A DNA stretch of 64,000 nt from Pseudomonas fluorescens HK44 (GTDB lineage: Bacteria > Pseudomonadota > Gammaproteobacteria > Pseudomonadales > Pseudomonadaceae). Where the stretch lies: the NCBI RefSeq assembly GCF_000217955.3, contig NZ_AFOY02000015.1, positions 1 through 64,000 on the forward strand, read 5' to 3'. This document shows positions 8,901 through 18,436 of this stretch, piece after piece. Every line of letters begins with the position of its first letter. Positions within the stretch are counted from its first letter, which is position 1. A program made the translations under genes and the position numbers. A model generated the notes under the pieces. That model was not told the origin of the DNA. It did no database searches and worked only from the letters and a program-made list of their open reading frames with translations.

Positions 8901-11602
8901 CTTTAGGTGGCGCGGCGGGCTTGCCGGACACACTTGGTGACCTCGCAACTTTCGAGCGCCTACAATCGCTGCTAGTGGAACTGGACGCTTTGGCAAGTGA
9001 CATGCAGTCGATCCCTGGCTGGCAAGGTCTGACCAGCGACACCTCCCGTACACTGCGGATCATCACACTGGGTGAAAGTCTGCGCGGGCTGCTGAGTGGT
9101 TTGGCCGAATCACCCGACCACTTGGTTTCATTGCGCGGCGCAGTCGCGCGTCTGGTCATCGATGCAAATGAAATGTTGGTGCCAGGTGGACAAGTCAGTG
9201 CAGCGCTATCAGCGTTGCAACAAGCCTTGTCCCGCTACGATGAGGCCGCTCGGCTGTTTGCTGGTTTGGCTGCAACAAGCCCAGAGACGCATCCGACCGT
9301 TGCTGCTCTGCGGGCCACTTCTCTTTCCATACAGCAGCAAGAAGAGCAGCTAAAGGCTTGGTGCGATTGGTGCCGTGTGCGCGAGCAGGCTGCCGAGGTC
9401 GGTTTGGCCAGTCTGGCGCAAGCATTGGAAACAGGAAGCCTTTTACCATCGGCAACCGAGCATACCTTTGTCACTGCCTATGCTCATTGGTTTGCGACAC
9501 AGGGCATCGACAGCGAACCGGTCTTGAGAAACTTCGTCGCTGCCGAGCACATGAGTGACATCGGGACTTTCGTTCGTTTGGACGACGAACTGGCGAAACT
9601 GACGGTACGTTATATCCGGGCGAAACTATGTGGCCTAATCCCTTCCAAGAATGACATCCCTAAGAGCAGCGGCTTCGCCATTCTCAAGCATGAATTGCAG
9701 AAGTCTCGCAGGCACAAACCAGTCCGGCAGCTGGCTATTGAGATGGGTGACGCGCTGAATCGCCTGGCACCGTGCATGCTCATGAGCCCGCTGTCGATTG
9801 CGCAGTTCTTGCCTGCCGATCAGCCCCCATTCGATCTGGTCATCTTCGATGAGGCTTCGCAGATTGCTCCATGGGACGCAATCGGTTCGATAGCTCGGGG
9901 CAAACAGGTAGTTATCGCCGGTGACCCTCGTCAGATGCCGCCTACAAACTTCTTCAGCCGTGGTCCGAATGCTGGCGACGACGACACAGCAGAAGACATG
10001 GAGAGCATCCTGGACGAATGCTTGGGAGCCGGGGTGCCGAGCCACAGTTTGAGCTGGCACTACCGTAGTCGCCATGAAAGCCTGATTGCGTTCTCCAACC
10101 ATCGTTACTACGACAGTAACTTGATTACCTTCCCGGCAGCCGAAACTCGCGCAAGTGCTGTTGAGTGGCGCAGGGTTGAGGGCGTGTATGCAAAAGGAAA
10201 AGGGCGTTACAACCAGGCTGAGGCTGAAGCCATTGTCAGTGAGACAGTCAAACGTCTAACCGATCCTGCGTTCGTCGCTGCGGGTCATTCAATCGGGATC
10301 ATCACGCTCAACTCTGATCAGCAAAAGCTGATCAACGATCTGTTGGACGCTGCCCGTAAGCAATACTCACAGATTGAGCCGTTTTTCCAGGATACCCAGA
10401 CCGAACCTGTCGTCGTCAAAAACCTGGAAACGGTCCAGGGCGATGAGCGAGACCTGATTATGCTCGGGATCGGCTACGGACCAACCGAGCCGGGTGCGCA
10501 GGTTATGTCGATGAACTTCGGCCCTCTCAACAAGGACGGTGGATGGCGCAGGCTAAACGTAGCCATCACACGGTCACGTCGAGAGATGTTGGTGTTCTCA
10601 TCCTTCGATCCGTCAATGATCGACCTTAACCGGACCAATGCTCGCGCGGTCCGGGATTTGAAGCACTTCATAGAGTTTGCTCAGCGTGGCCCTAGGGCTT
10701 TAGCAGAAGCGGTACGTGGCTCGGTTGGAGGATACGACTCGCCGTTCGAAGAAGCTGTTGCTCAAGGGCTACGGCGACTCGGCTGGCAAGTAGTCCCACA
10801 AATTGGAGTATCGCGTTTCCGTATTGACCTCGGCATTGTTCACCCTGATCGTCCAGGCGACTACTTGGCTGGCGTTGAATGTGATGGCGCTACTTACCAC
10901 AGTGCCGCCACCGCTCGGGACCGGGATAAAGTCAGAGGAGCTATTCTCAGCGGCTTGGGATGGAACCTGGTGCGACTTTGGTCCACGGAATGGTGGGTAA
11001 ATAAGGAAGGCGCCTTGCAGAAGCTGCACATAGCTCTGAACGACCTTCTTGCTCAATCCCGAGTAGAGGCAGTCGATAGTCAAGTAACCGAGGAGCCACC
11101 GGCCGCTCCAATCGTTATCGATTTCTTAAGCGACTCCGGCATTAGTGATGAGTTGCCAGAAGCGCCCATTAGCTCCGTGAGTAAATTGCCGTCGGAGATT
11201 GCGGACGTTCGCATTGCTCGCGCTCACAGCGATCAACCTATTTCTCTGGGGCAGAGGGGTGAATATCGCGTCGCCGATCTTTCTACTCTTGCGCACATGA
11301 TCCAACCCGAGCAGTTTCACTTACCGCATTACAGTCCGGTGCTCCGTCAGATCATTGAAGAGGTGCTACGCCAGGAAGCCCCAATTCTCGACGCACTCTT
11401 AGTCCAGCGCATCGCTCGCGCACATGGTTTCCAACGATCAGGACGGCTTATTCGAGACCGAGTGCTGGAACTGGCCGAACAGCACCATCACGTTCGGCAG
11501 GAAGGATTTGAGGAGGCATTCGTCTGGCACGCCGAGGGCGATGTGATGGAGTGGTCTGTTGTCGCCAGCGCCCAATTGATCCAGCTGCCGAAATTTCACT
11601 GA
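5906..11602 (+). CDS. DUF4011-SF1 helicase-Vsr-like nuclease (Hhe-type defence protein), 1898 aa
   Basis: The N-terminus (to about 330) includes a transglutaminase/papain-like core, GVATCLDTALLF near 213 and GHAFAGVWL near 243. DUF4011 follows (LTLWQRKLLDLTTRNRLLHL near 370). An SF1/Upf1-type helicase has Walker A GPPGTGKS near 683 and Walker B VIFDEASQIAPWDAIG near 1310. Later motifs are AGDPRQMPPTNFF, WHYRSRHESLI, ETVQGDERDLI and NVAITRSRREM. A Vsr/MTES_1575-like nuclease lies near 1640-1720 (FRIDLGIVHP, VECDGATYHS, GWNLVRLWSTEWW). The end (about 1790-1885) matches DUF3320. DUF4011-helicase-Vsr proteins are a reported single-gene antiphage system (Hhe). It likely unwinds and cuts invading DNA. 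All motifs look intact, so it may be functional. Confidence 0.88.
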   Translation: MNIKIEALIARKIGFASHQNAIPLVRELSIWNQEETNLENLILTLSTDPDFVESRSWHIDRIHAGDRLSISERDIKLNAGYLSGLSESLSADVVLRLSQGENLLVEQRFPTELLSRTEWGGLSAMPELLAAFCMPNDPAVDRVLKAASQVLRRAGKKDGIDGYESKSRTRTWELASAIWSGVCSFQLSYALPPASFEQQGQKIRPPSVILDNGVATCLDTALLFAAALEQAGLNALLIMTKGHAFAGVWLQPQEFSQLLTDEASAVRKRLDLKEMVVFETTLATQSPAPNFSQAVAAAERQLDDEQFIMAIDLHRARMQKIRPMALVSAVNASDVTDDTPPAAEGLEEAPALPGFDVEINEGNEGPAGKLTLWQRKLLDLTTRNRLLHLPDSAKGVRLLCPDPAALEDLLSSGQRIRVVPIPDLNSSGRDVAVYEQQNNESLVDEVGRQALARGEVLASLEKVKLEATLIELFRKARSDLEEGGANTLFLAIGFLKWKKSAEDPKTYSAPLILLPVKLERKSALSGVTLTLLDEEPRFNLTLLELLRHDFELVIPGLDGELPSDESGIDVTGIWNMVRRAVRDVPGFEVSTELVLGTFSFAKYLMWKDLNANGAQLLQSPLVKHLLEPKEAGEGFSGSDEFPRPERLDSSVTPAQLFAPLPADSSQLSAVVASASNHSFVMDGPPGTGKSQTIANMIAHNLALGRRVLFVAEKRAALDVVYRRLAEKGLGEFCLELHSSKASKVEVLKQLDRAWDVSDALSAEDWEREAARLQTLRSRLNQLVEVLHRRWSNGLSLHQAIGRVVRDHGPQTPRLAWPPSTRHDAAEYGQLLDLSRRLGLNGVAARDLSGKFGALAQTQWSNAWQAEIASTSRELPQALDALNDSSEKLLKLTHLPLSTAEVTQVQQLNELATLILESHGLNLSFAFAPDAATRIDSARRAYQLIESYRELEQSLSLNYADEACRRIPFEAIKSEWREAEGKFWFLATFAKKKVAKRFAALGGAAGLPDTLGDLATFERLQSLLVELDALASDMQSIPGWQGLTSDTSRTLRIITLGESLRGLLSGLAESPDHLVSLRGAVARLVIDANEMLVPGGQVSAALSALQQALSRYDEAARLFAGLAATSPETHPTVAALRATSLSIQQQEEQLKAWCDWCRVREQAAEVGLASLAQALETGSLLPSATEHTFVTAYAHWFATQGIDSEPVLRNFVAAEHMSDIGTFVRLDDELAKLTVRYIRAKLCGLIPSKNDIPKSSGFAILKHELQKSRRHKPVRQLAIEMGDALNRLAPCMLMSPLSIAQFLPADQPPFDLVIFDEASQIAPWDAIGSIARGKQVVIAGDPRQMPPTNFFSRGPNAGDDDTAEDMESILDECLGAGVPSHSLSWHYRSRHESLIAFSNHRYYDSNLITFPAAETRASAVEWRRVEGVYAKGKGRYNQAEAEAIVSETVKRLTDPAFVAAGHSIGIITLNSDQQKLINDLLDAARKQYSQIEPFFQDTQTEPVVVKNLETVQGDERDLIMLGIGYGPTEPGAQVMSMNFGPLNKDGGWRRLNVAITRSRREMLVFSSFDPSMIDLNRTNARAVRDLKHFIEFAQRGPRALAEAVRGSVGGYDSPFEEAVAQGLRRLGWQVVPQIGVSRFRIDLGIVHPDRPGDYLAGVECDGATYHSAATARDRDKVRGAILSGLGWNLVRLWSTEWWVNKEGALQKLHIALNDLLAQSRVEAVDSQVTEEPPAAPIVIDFLSDSGISDELPEAPISSVSKLPSEIADVRIARAHSDQPISLGQRGEYRVADLSTLAHMIQPEQFHLPHYSPVLRQIIEEVLRQEAPILDALLVQRIARAHGFQRSGRLIRDRVLELAEQHHHVRQEGFEEAFVWHAEGDVMEWSVVASAQLIQLPKFH

Positions 11603-11846
11603 CCCAAGCCGATTCATCGAAAAGCATTACCAGTACTGTTTTTTTGCCGATTGGTGCTGGGCCAGCGATACCCCGGTAACTGGGGCAGTTTCGCATCAGC
11701 GGCAACAACATGCGCTTATGCGCAAGCGTCGCCGCGCTTTTAGCTATCTAAATGACTGTTGCTAGCGTTGCAGAGACCGAATGGATTTACCTTACCCATT
11801 ATTTCGAGCAAGAATTTGCTGGCGCTGACCAGCATAAGGAAGCATT

Positions 11847-12539
11847 TTGTCTGTCATCAATATCAATGAGTTTCCCGACTTTTTTCGTGCATACAACTGG
11901 TCGAACGCGAATCATCGGGCGCGAGGTTATCCGGGCGACATATACCCCAGTTTTCCATGGATCAAATCCTTGGAAGAACGAGGCGCTTGGCTGACGGCGC
12001 AACCCGTAGTGGCTGCCGCGCCGACGGATTATGTCCGTGAGCTTCTCGCGTGGGGAGCTGGCAAGAACGATCCCCGGATGAGGTTTGAGGTCGGATTGGG
12101 CAACGTGTCACTACTGGGTATCTTCCAGCCGGTGGTTGCCAATATTAGTGATCCAAAGGCCGCGATCACTGCGGCACTTCAGATTCCCGGCTGCGGGTTG
12201 ACCTATGCATCGAAGCTGCTGCGTTTTTTGCGACCGGATCTGCACGCCAGCCTTGATGGGCGTATACGCGAAGCAATGCTCAAATCCGGGTTGCTGAGCA
12301 GGATTTACGACAGTAATGAAAATTCGATGGTCCGAGGCTATGTCGCATTTCAGGGGTATTGCGCTGACTTGGTTGCGCAACTTGATGCGGCGAAGATCGG
12401 ACGGCCGGGATGCAATCTTCCGGCGGCGCCAACGGCGACAGGCTGGCGAGTGGCAGACGTAGAGATGGCGCTGTTCGCCTGGGCCGACCGCTCGAACTCG
12501 GGATCGGATGCTGAGAGCCAACTAGCTATCCATGAGTGA
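11847..12539 (+). CDS. OGG-like / HhH-fold protein, 230 aa (paralogue C)
   Basis: The start is TTG at 11847, six bases after TAAGGA; the next in-frame options would remove conserved residues. The motif IPGCGLTYASKLLRFL followed by ASLDGRIREAM is a typical helix-hairpin-helix/Asp arrangement of the DNA-glycosylase superfamily. It aligns with the SGMTKVY and IYDSRVAAAL motifs of the proteins at 2479 and 22548. LLAWGAG corresponds to WGG in both. It follows the DUF4011 gene by 244 bp on the same strand, so it may be its accessory gene. Enzyme activity is not shown. Confidence 0.72.
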   Translation: MSVININEFPDFFRAYNWSNANHRARGYPGDIYPSFPWIKSLEERGAWLTAQPVVAAAPTDYVRELLAWGAGKNDPRMRFEVGLGNVSLLGIFQPVVANISDPKAAITAALQIPGCGLTYASKLLRFLRPDLHASLDGRIREAMLKSGLLSRIYDSNENSMVRGYVAFQGYCADLVAQLDAAKIGRPGCNLPAAPTATGWRVADVEMALFAWADRSNSGSDAESQLAIHE

Positions 12540-12566
12540 AAAAAGTGCGGCCCGTGCCTGGGCCGC
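12539..12566 (-). terminator. Intrinsic terminator of the AddAB-like operon
   Basis: On the minus strand GCGGCCC-AGGCAC-GGGCCGC is followed by ACTTTTTT. It lies about 40 bp past the stop of the AddA-like gene at 12603 and just after the convergent paralogue C gene. Confidence 0.75.
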
Positions 12567-12602
12567 AACTAAGGTTATCAGTCTTCCAAAGCCGCTACTT
12601 AC

Positions 12603-13002
12603 TCAAAACACCCGCACGGCACCGGCAGCCGTGGGCAGGAAAATCCATCCTTGTGCTACCTCTTTGCCCGAGGCCATTTGGACGGCTCTGGCATAAGCTT
12701 CGAGTTGGCCGATGTGCTCGTCGGCCAATTTATCCCAGCCCGCCATTGGTGAAGGGTTCGATTTGTGATCGATGAGTACCCAGCCTTCATGGGTGTCGAG
12801 CAACAGGTCAATACGCCCGTTCAAGACCTGACCGGTCTCCAACACTTGTTGTACCGGGTATTCAGCCATTGCCCGTGACCCCGGCCACCGAGATCCAATC
12901 CAGTCGTGGAGTGCGCCCACTTGATCGTAGAGCTGCTGCGCGCACAGATGTTCGAGAAGGTCATGGGACGCCAGCAGGCGGCGAATGTCTTCCAGGACGA
13001 TC
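12603..13002 (-). pseudogene. AddA-like helicase-nuclease, C-terminal fragment
   Basis: This is the 3' part of the gene whose 5' part is 15608-18436. It encodes PIVLEDIRRLLASHDLL and a PD-(D/E)XK nuclease core: GRIDLLLDTHEGWVLIDHKSN, then IGQLEAYARAV (the QxxxY motif). In AddA/RecB proteins this domain cuts DNA behind the helicase. The fragment has no start of its own because the IS21 element at 13010-15644 separates it from its promoter. Confidence 0.85.
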
Positions 13003-13240
13003 GGCTGATTGCGTATTTCGGCCTATCGTGACCGCCCGTTTCGGTACATCGTGACCGACCATTTCGCTAACGCGTGACCGCTCATTTCGCTAACAACGTG
13101 ACCGATTTTCCGCCTGTTCCGAAACAGCCGGTCACGCTCTTACCGAAATGGTCGGTCACGCTGTTAGCGAAATACCCTCCACTCCGTTGCGCATGACCTG
13201 ACGCGCCGCCACCCTCAGTCCCATTTCGGGGAATCGAAGG

Positions 13241-14824
13241 ATGGCGGCGCAGCGAGTAGCCATGCGTAATATCAAAGAATGCCTGCGCCTCAAGTTCGAG
13301 GCCGACCTGTCCCACGACAAGATCGCCCGCGCCTTGCAACTGTCCAAGGGCGTGGTCAGCAAGTACATCAAGGCGGCGCGCGACACCGGCATCGAGTGGC
13401 CCGCGCTGGCTCTACTGGATGAGGCGGCGCTTGGCGCCGCCCTGATTCCGGCCGCCAAAGTCGTGCACACACGCGGCGACCGCGTGTTGCCCGACGTGAT
13501 CACCCTGCACCGCGAACTACGTCGCAAAGGCGTGACGCTACAACTGCTGTGGGAGGAATACACCGCCGCTCATCCCGACCAGCCAACCTACCGCTACACC
13601 CAGTTCGTCGAGCATTACCGCTGCTACGCACGGACGCTCAAACGTTCGATGCGCCAGCAGCACCGCGCGGGCGAAAAGCTGTTCATCGACTACGCCGGGC
13701 CCACGCTGCCGGTGATCGACGCCGCCACCGGCGAGATCCGCCAGGCCCACATCTTCGTCGGAGCCCTCGGCGCCTCGAACTACACCTACGCGTGCGCCAC
13801 GCCGGGCGAGACCCAGGTGGACTGGCTGACGGCGTTGAGCCAGGCCCTCAGCTACTTCGGTGGCGTCCCCGAAATGATCGTCCCGGACAACCCTCGCGCC
13901 CTGGTTGCCCGGCCTGACCGTTATGAGCCGGGTCTGAACCGCGCGGCACTGGAGTGCGCCCAGCACTACGGCGCCATCATGCTCCCGGCGCGCCCGCGCA
14001 AGCCGCAGGACAAAGCCAAGGCAGAGGTAGCGGTGCAGGTAGTCGAGCGCTGGATCATGGCGCGGTTGCGGCATCAGCAGTTCTTCAGCCTGCATGCGCT
14101 CAATCAGGCCATCGCCGTCTTGCTGGAGGACTTGAACCGACGCCCGTTCAAAAAGCTCGACGGATGCCGACGGGACTGGTTCGAGCAACTCGACCAGCCA
14201 GCGCTCAGGCCGCTGCCGGCGCATCCGTATGAGGTCGTGACCTTCAAGCGCTGCAAGGTCAACATTGATTACCACATCGAAGTGAATGGCGGCTTTTACA
14301 GCGTGCCCTCGGCCTTGGCCCGGCAAAGCGTCGACGCCAGAGTGAGCGCCCATACCGTCGAAATCCTGCATGGCCACCGGCGAGTCGCCAGCCACCTGTT
14401 GCTCCCGCGGCGCGGCGCCTACAGCACCCAGAGCGAACACATGCCGGCCTCGCACAAGGCCCATCGCGACTGGACGCCTCAGCGCCTGCTCGACTGGGGC
14501 GAGCGGATCGGCCCGCACGTCCGGCAGATCGTCGAACATCAACTGACCCACAAACCCCATCCGGAGATGGGCTACCGCTCCTGCCTGGGCTTGCTCTCGC
14601 TGGCTCGCCACTATGGCAACGAGCGTCTGGAGGCGGCAGCCAGCCGCGCCGTGCAACTGCGCGCGCTCAACAGCCGCACCGTACGCAACCTGCTCAAACA
14701 AGGGCTCGACCAGCAACCGCTGCCCAAGGTCACCGCCGCTCAACCCGCCTGCCACGAGAACGTGCGCGGTGCCGACTATTACACCCAAAAGGAGCTGTTC
14801 AATGATGACGCAACACACGCTTAA
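13241..14824 (+). CDS. istA: IstA transposase of the IS21-family element
   Basis: 527 aa from ATG 13241 (a start at 13262, [13 protein letters not shown], is also plausible). The N-terminal HTH is [22 protein letters not shown]. The DDE integrase core follows: [15 protein letters not shown], then [16 protein letters not shown], and [19 protein letters not shown] with the third acidic residue. The length is usual for IS21 IstA. It catalyses strand transfer together with IstB. The stop overlaps istB by 23 bp. Confidence 0.95.
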   Translation: MAAQRVAMRNIKECLRLKFEADLSHDKIARALQLSKGVVSKYIKAARDTGIEWPALALLDEAALGAALIPAAKVVHTRGDRVLPDVITLHRELRRKGVTLQLLWEEYTAAHPDQPTYRYTQFVEHYRCYARTLKRSMRQQHRAGEKLFIDYAGPTLPVIDAATGEIRQAHIFVGALGASNYTYACATPGETQVDWLTALSQALSYFGGVPEMIVPDNPRALVARPDRYEPGLNRAALECAQHYGAIMLPARPRKPQDKAKAEVAVQVVERWIMARLRHQQFFSLHALNQAIAVLLEDLNRRPFKKLDGCRRDWFEQLDQPALRPLPAHPYEVVTFKRCKVNIDYHIEVNGGFYSVPSALARQSVDARVSAHTVEILHGHRRVASHLLLPRRGAYSTQSEHMPASHKAHRDWTPQRLLDWGERIGPHVRQIVEHQLTHKPHPEMGYRSCLGLLSLARHYGNERLEAAASRAVQLRALNSRTVRNLLKQGLDQQPLPKVTAAQPACHENVRGADYYTQKELFNDDATHA

Positions 14825-15551
14825 TCAATTGCACCACCTGCGCCTCAGCGGCATGGCCAAGGCGCTGGAAGAGCAGTGGACACTGCCAGCCAGCCACAGC
14901 TTGAGCTTCGATGAGCGGCTCGGCCTGCTGCTCGACCGCGAGCTGGCCTGGCGCGACAACAAACGCCTGGAGCGACTGCGCAAACAAGCCAAACTCAAAT
15001 ACGCCGGCGCCTGCCTGGAAGACCTCGACCGCCGCCAAGGCAGAGGACTGGACGAACGCCAGCTCGCAACCCTGGCCGGCGGTGACTGGATCCGCCAACA
15101 GCACAACCTGTTGCTGACCGGCCCAACCGGCGTCGGCAAAACCTGGCTCGCCTGCGCTTTGGGTAACCAGGCCTGCCGCCAAGGCTACAGCACGCTCTAC
15201 CTGCGCACGCCACGCCTGCTGGAACAACTGCGGATCGCCCACGGCGACGGCAGCTTCGGCCGCACGCTGCAACAACTGGCCAAAGTCGACGTGCTGATTT
15301 TAGACGACTGGGCGCTGGCGCCGCTGGAAGAAAATGCCCGGCACGACTTGCTGGAAGTGATCGACGACCGCGCCGGCTCGCGGTCGACGGTACTGACCAG
15401 CCAACTTCCGGTCGATCACTGGCACGGCTGGATCAACGATCCGACAGTGGCCGACGCCTTGCTGGATCGGCTGGTGCACAGCGCGTATCGAATCGTGATG
15501 AAGGGTGAGTCGCTGCGACGTAAAAAGACGGAAGAAGAAGCGGCATCGTGA
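14802..15551 (+). CDS. istB: IstB ATPase helper of transposition
   Basis: 249 aa from ATG 14802, with AAGGAGCT five bases upstream. Walker A is [18 protein letters not shown] and Walker B is [14 protein letters not shown], then a sensor region [15 protein letters not shown]. IstB is the AAA+ ATPase that loads on target DNA and activates IstA. The 23-bp overlap with istA is typical of the family. Confidence 0.95.
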   Translation: MMTQHTLNQLHHLRLSGMAKALEEQWTLPASHSLSFDERLGLLLDRELAWRDNKRLERLRKQAKLKYAGACLEDLDRRQGRGLDERQLATLAGGDWIRQQHNLLLTGPTGVGKTWLACALGNQACRQGYSTLYLRTPRLLEQLRIAHGDGSFGRTLQQLAKVDVLILDDWALAPLEENARHDLLEVIDDRAGSRSTVLTSQLPVDHWHGWINDPTVADALLDRLVHSAYRIVMKGESLRRKKTEEEAAS

Positions 15552-15607
15552 CCGATGCGGTTAGAATTTAGACCCCGCGCAATCGGGTGGAGAAACCGGT
15601 CACGTTG

Positions 15608-18436
15608 TTAGCGAAATGACCGGTCACGATGAGCGAAATACGCAGGCTGATCCTTGTCGGCGAATGAAAGACACAGACTGGCGTGGATAGCGGCCCCCAA
15701 GACGCTCATTTCCGGGCTGCCCTGAAGCACGATACGTGCCCCTATCTGGCATTTATCGCGATGCGTAGAAAAAGTGCGCGTTTCGCTACTGGAAGGCCGA
15801 AATATTAATGGCAGTCTCGGCTTACTGGCCGGATTCGGTGCAAACCAATGAAGTGTTTCAACGCTGACATCAACTGGAATCGGTGAGCTCCGCGGTGAGA
15901 GCTTTTGGGCGTTGGCGAGCAGCGTTGAACCGCCGGGCAACCTCAATTGTTGTTCGCCCTCCGGGAGTATCAACCATGGAGCGTTTACGCAGTTGAGCCA
16001 TGGACCGCTCATGTTTCTAGCGGGAGACGCAATCACCAGCAGATCGCGGGCACGGGTCATGCTGACGTAGAGCAGGCGCTTGGCCTCTTCTGTGGCCTCG
16101 TGCTTGCACATGATACCTGCTTCAGAGTCTGCAATTTTTTCGGCTATCGGCACTTTTTGCTGTTTGCCAAGCGGCCATGGCCAGTAGCGAATGAACCGGT
16201 CATGCAACGGCCTGTGCGGGTCGAAAATGCTGTTTGAGCGTGTCGATACAGACCATAAGCGATCCCCGAAATCGCGCGCCAGATCCATCAAGATGACCAC
16301 GGGCCATTCCAGCCCTTTGCTGGCGTGATGGGTCATCACCTGCACGGCATCCAGAGCCGGTACCGGTAGTGCATCACTTTGACTCTTCGCGATTTCGTCT
16401 AGCCAAAGAATCATGCCGGAAATGGATGCGGCGCCCAGCCCATTTCGACAAAGTTCCTCATGCTGCTGGGCGAGGTCGATCAGTGCATCGAGGTTGGCCA
16501 GTCGTTGTTGCGCCAGGGCAGGGGATGAGGACCACGCAGTCACGAGGGAAAGGAGGTCGCATTCGGCTATAAGGCGTTGCAATGCTTCCTTGGGCGTTAT
16601 CAGCGCAAGGTCAGCACGCAACAAAGCGATAGCGGCGACCACGGGGTGGGCTGCGTGGTCTTCAATATTGTGTTCACGCCATTGCGCCTGCGGATGTTCC
16701 GCTGCTAGATAGCGCAATCGCTCAGAGACCCAGGCTTCGGGCTCCTCGGTGCCGGTGAGTGAAACAATCTGGGCAGTGGCCAATGTATCGGCAGGGTCAT
16801 TCAAACGACGCAAACATGCCAGCGCAAGAGTCGCCTCGGCGCTGGCCAGTAATCCCGGCTGGGCTGTCGAGCAGTGGAGTCCAGCTTGGGCAAGGGCGCT
16901 GGCTACTTTGGTCACGTTGCTGTTTGAGTAGCAAAGAACCGTGATATCGCCAGGGCGAACATTTCGAATGGATTTACTGACGTTATCGAATACAGGGTGA
17001 CCTTGATCGATCAGTTGCTGGATGCCTGCTGCTAATGCCTCCATGTGCTGAACGACGTTACTACCGTCCAGGCTCCAGTTAGCGAACGCCGGGCCGGGCA
17101 GACGGTCCTGGCGAGTGGGTGAAAGCCGTACCTCAGGTGCTGCCAGGTCCGGTTCGAATGCAGGCGCAAAAACGTCGTTGACCAGCTCTACCAGTTCTGG
17201 CCGAGAACGCCAGGATTGAGTCAGGACCTCCTTTTGTCCGCCGAGTTGCGGAAGTGACTCGAGGATAGCCTGCATCAAGGCGCTGTCACTACCGCGGAAA
17301 CCATAAATGGCCTGTTTGATATCACCCACCCAGTAAACCCGTTTAGCCAACTGCGACAATTTCAAGAAAATCGCCAGTTGCATCGGACTGGTGTCCTGGA
17401 ACTCATCGACCATGACCAGATCCAGCTCTTCCCCTAATACCTGGGATACTGCAGGGTTATCCAGCAATTTAAGGAGTGCATGCTCTTGGTCTGCAAAATC
17501 GAGCACGCCCAGTTCACGCTTGGAGTCGCCATAGACCTTCACAACACTGATTGCCAGGCTAAACACCTGCTCGAGGTAGCCCTGGATGTCGTTGTGCAGC
17601 GCTCGACTCTCGGCGAAGCGCGCAGCGGTTTCACCTATACGCTCGACCAACGGCTTGAGCTTCTTTTCCGGTTCGGTCTTCGACAGCTTTGCCCAGTCAC
17701 TCCAGCGAGCGCTGTCCTGACCCAGTGACCGCTGGAAATCCTTGAGCAACGATATGTAGGTGCGCGTGGTGCCAATGTAGCTATCGGCGGCGATCAATTG
17801 AGCGAGCACATCGGGAATGGAGGAGAGTAGTTCATCCTTCAAGTCAGAGGATGTAGGTGCCGGGAAATGGGCAAGCAGTTCATCGGCATTGCGTTTAGCA
17901 AAACCCTTGGCTGACTCGAGGTCGATGTCATTGGTGCGCAGCTGGCCGAGTATCTGACGCAGGTCGTCGAGCCAGTTGTGAGTTTTAAACTCCCCCGTCT
18001 GTTCGTTTATTTCCAGTCCCATACGACGAGCAACAGCGAGGAAACTTTCCAGCATTTCGCCGTTGAGTACACGATCGATGGCCTGGTTCAGCAGCACTTT
18101 TGCCTGGCTGTCTTCCAACACACGTTGTTGAGGCGGCATGCCTGCCTCAAAGGCAAACCTCTCCAGTAACTGGCCGCACAGACTATTCACTGTGCCGATA
18201 CGCGCCAGGCCCATAGCTGTGGCCAGGCCTGTGTTGCCTTGCTTGAGCAGATGGCCACGAACCCGCTCGCGCAACTCCGCTGCCGCCTTTCGGGTGAAGG
18301 TGGTGGCAATGATACCGGCCGGGTCGACATCGCCACTGAGCAGTTCCTGATGAAGGATCTCTGTGAGCCGGTAGGTTTTGCCACTGCCTGCGCCGGCGCT
18401 GATGAAGGTGATGCGAGGTGGCGTCGGCATGCTCAT
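15608..18436 (-). pseudogene. AddA-like UvrD/RecB helicase, N-terminal part, interrupted by IS21
   Basis: The ATG at 18436 overlaps the stop of the AddB-like gene (ATGA), so the genes were coupled. SF1 helicase motifs are intact. Walker A is SAGAGSGKT, followed by ATTFTRKAAAELRERV. Motif II is LVMVDEFQDTSPMQL. Motif III is YWVGDIKQAIYGFRGSD, and later come VMTHHASKGLEWPVV and RLLYVSMTRARDLLV. Host sequence ends at 15645; the last residues (YFAHRDRSFR) come from the IS. Deleting 13010-15644 and one 7-bp repeat joins DKDQ to PIVLED in frame and gives 1063 aa, a usual AddA/RecB-like length. As it stands the nuclease domain is lost. Confidence 0.9.

Larger units (their letters stand above)
13010..15644 (+). 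mobile_element. IS21-family insertion sequence, complete, 2635 bp
   Basis: The ends are TGCGTATTTCG (13010-13020) and its exact reverse complement (15634-15644). Several inner TGACCG-N-TTTCG repeats lie at both ends, as expected for IstA-binding sites. The flanks carry a perfect 7-bp target duplication, GGCTGAT at 13003-13009 and 15645-15651. It contains istA and istB, both open. The intact TSD and genes point to a recent insertion. It lies in the AddA-like gene. Confidence 0.93.

Noticed and set aside
13538..14818. 426-aa ORF antisense to istA
   Set aside because: Low-complexity translation typical of a shadow frame; the plus strand has a complete IstA.
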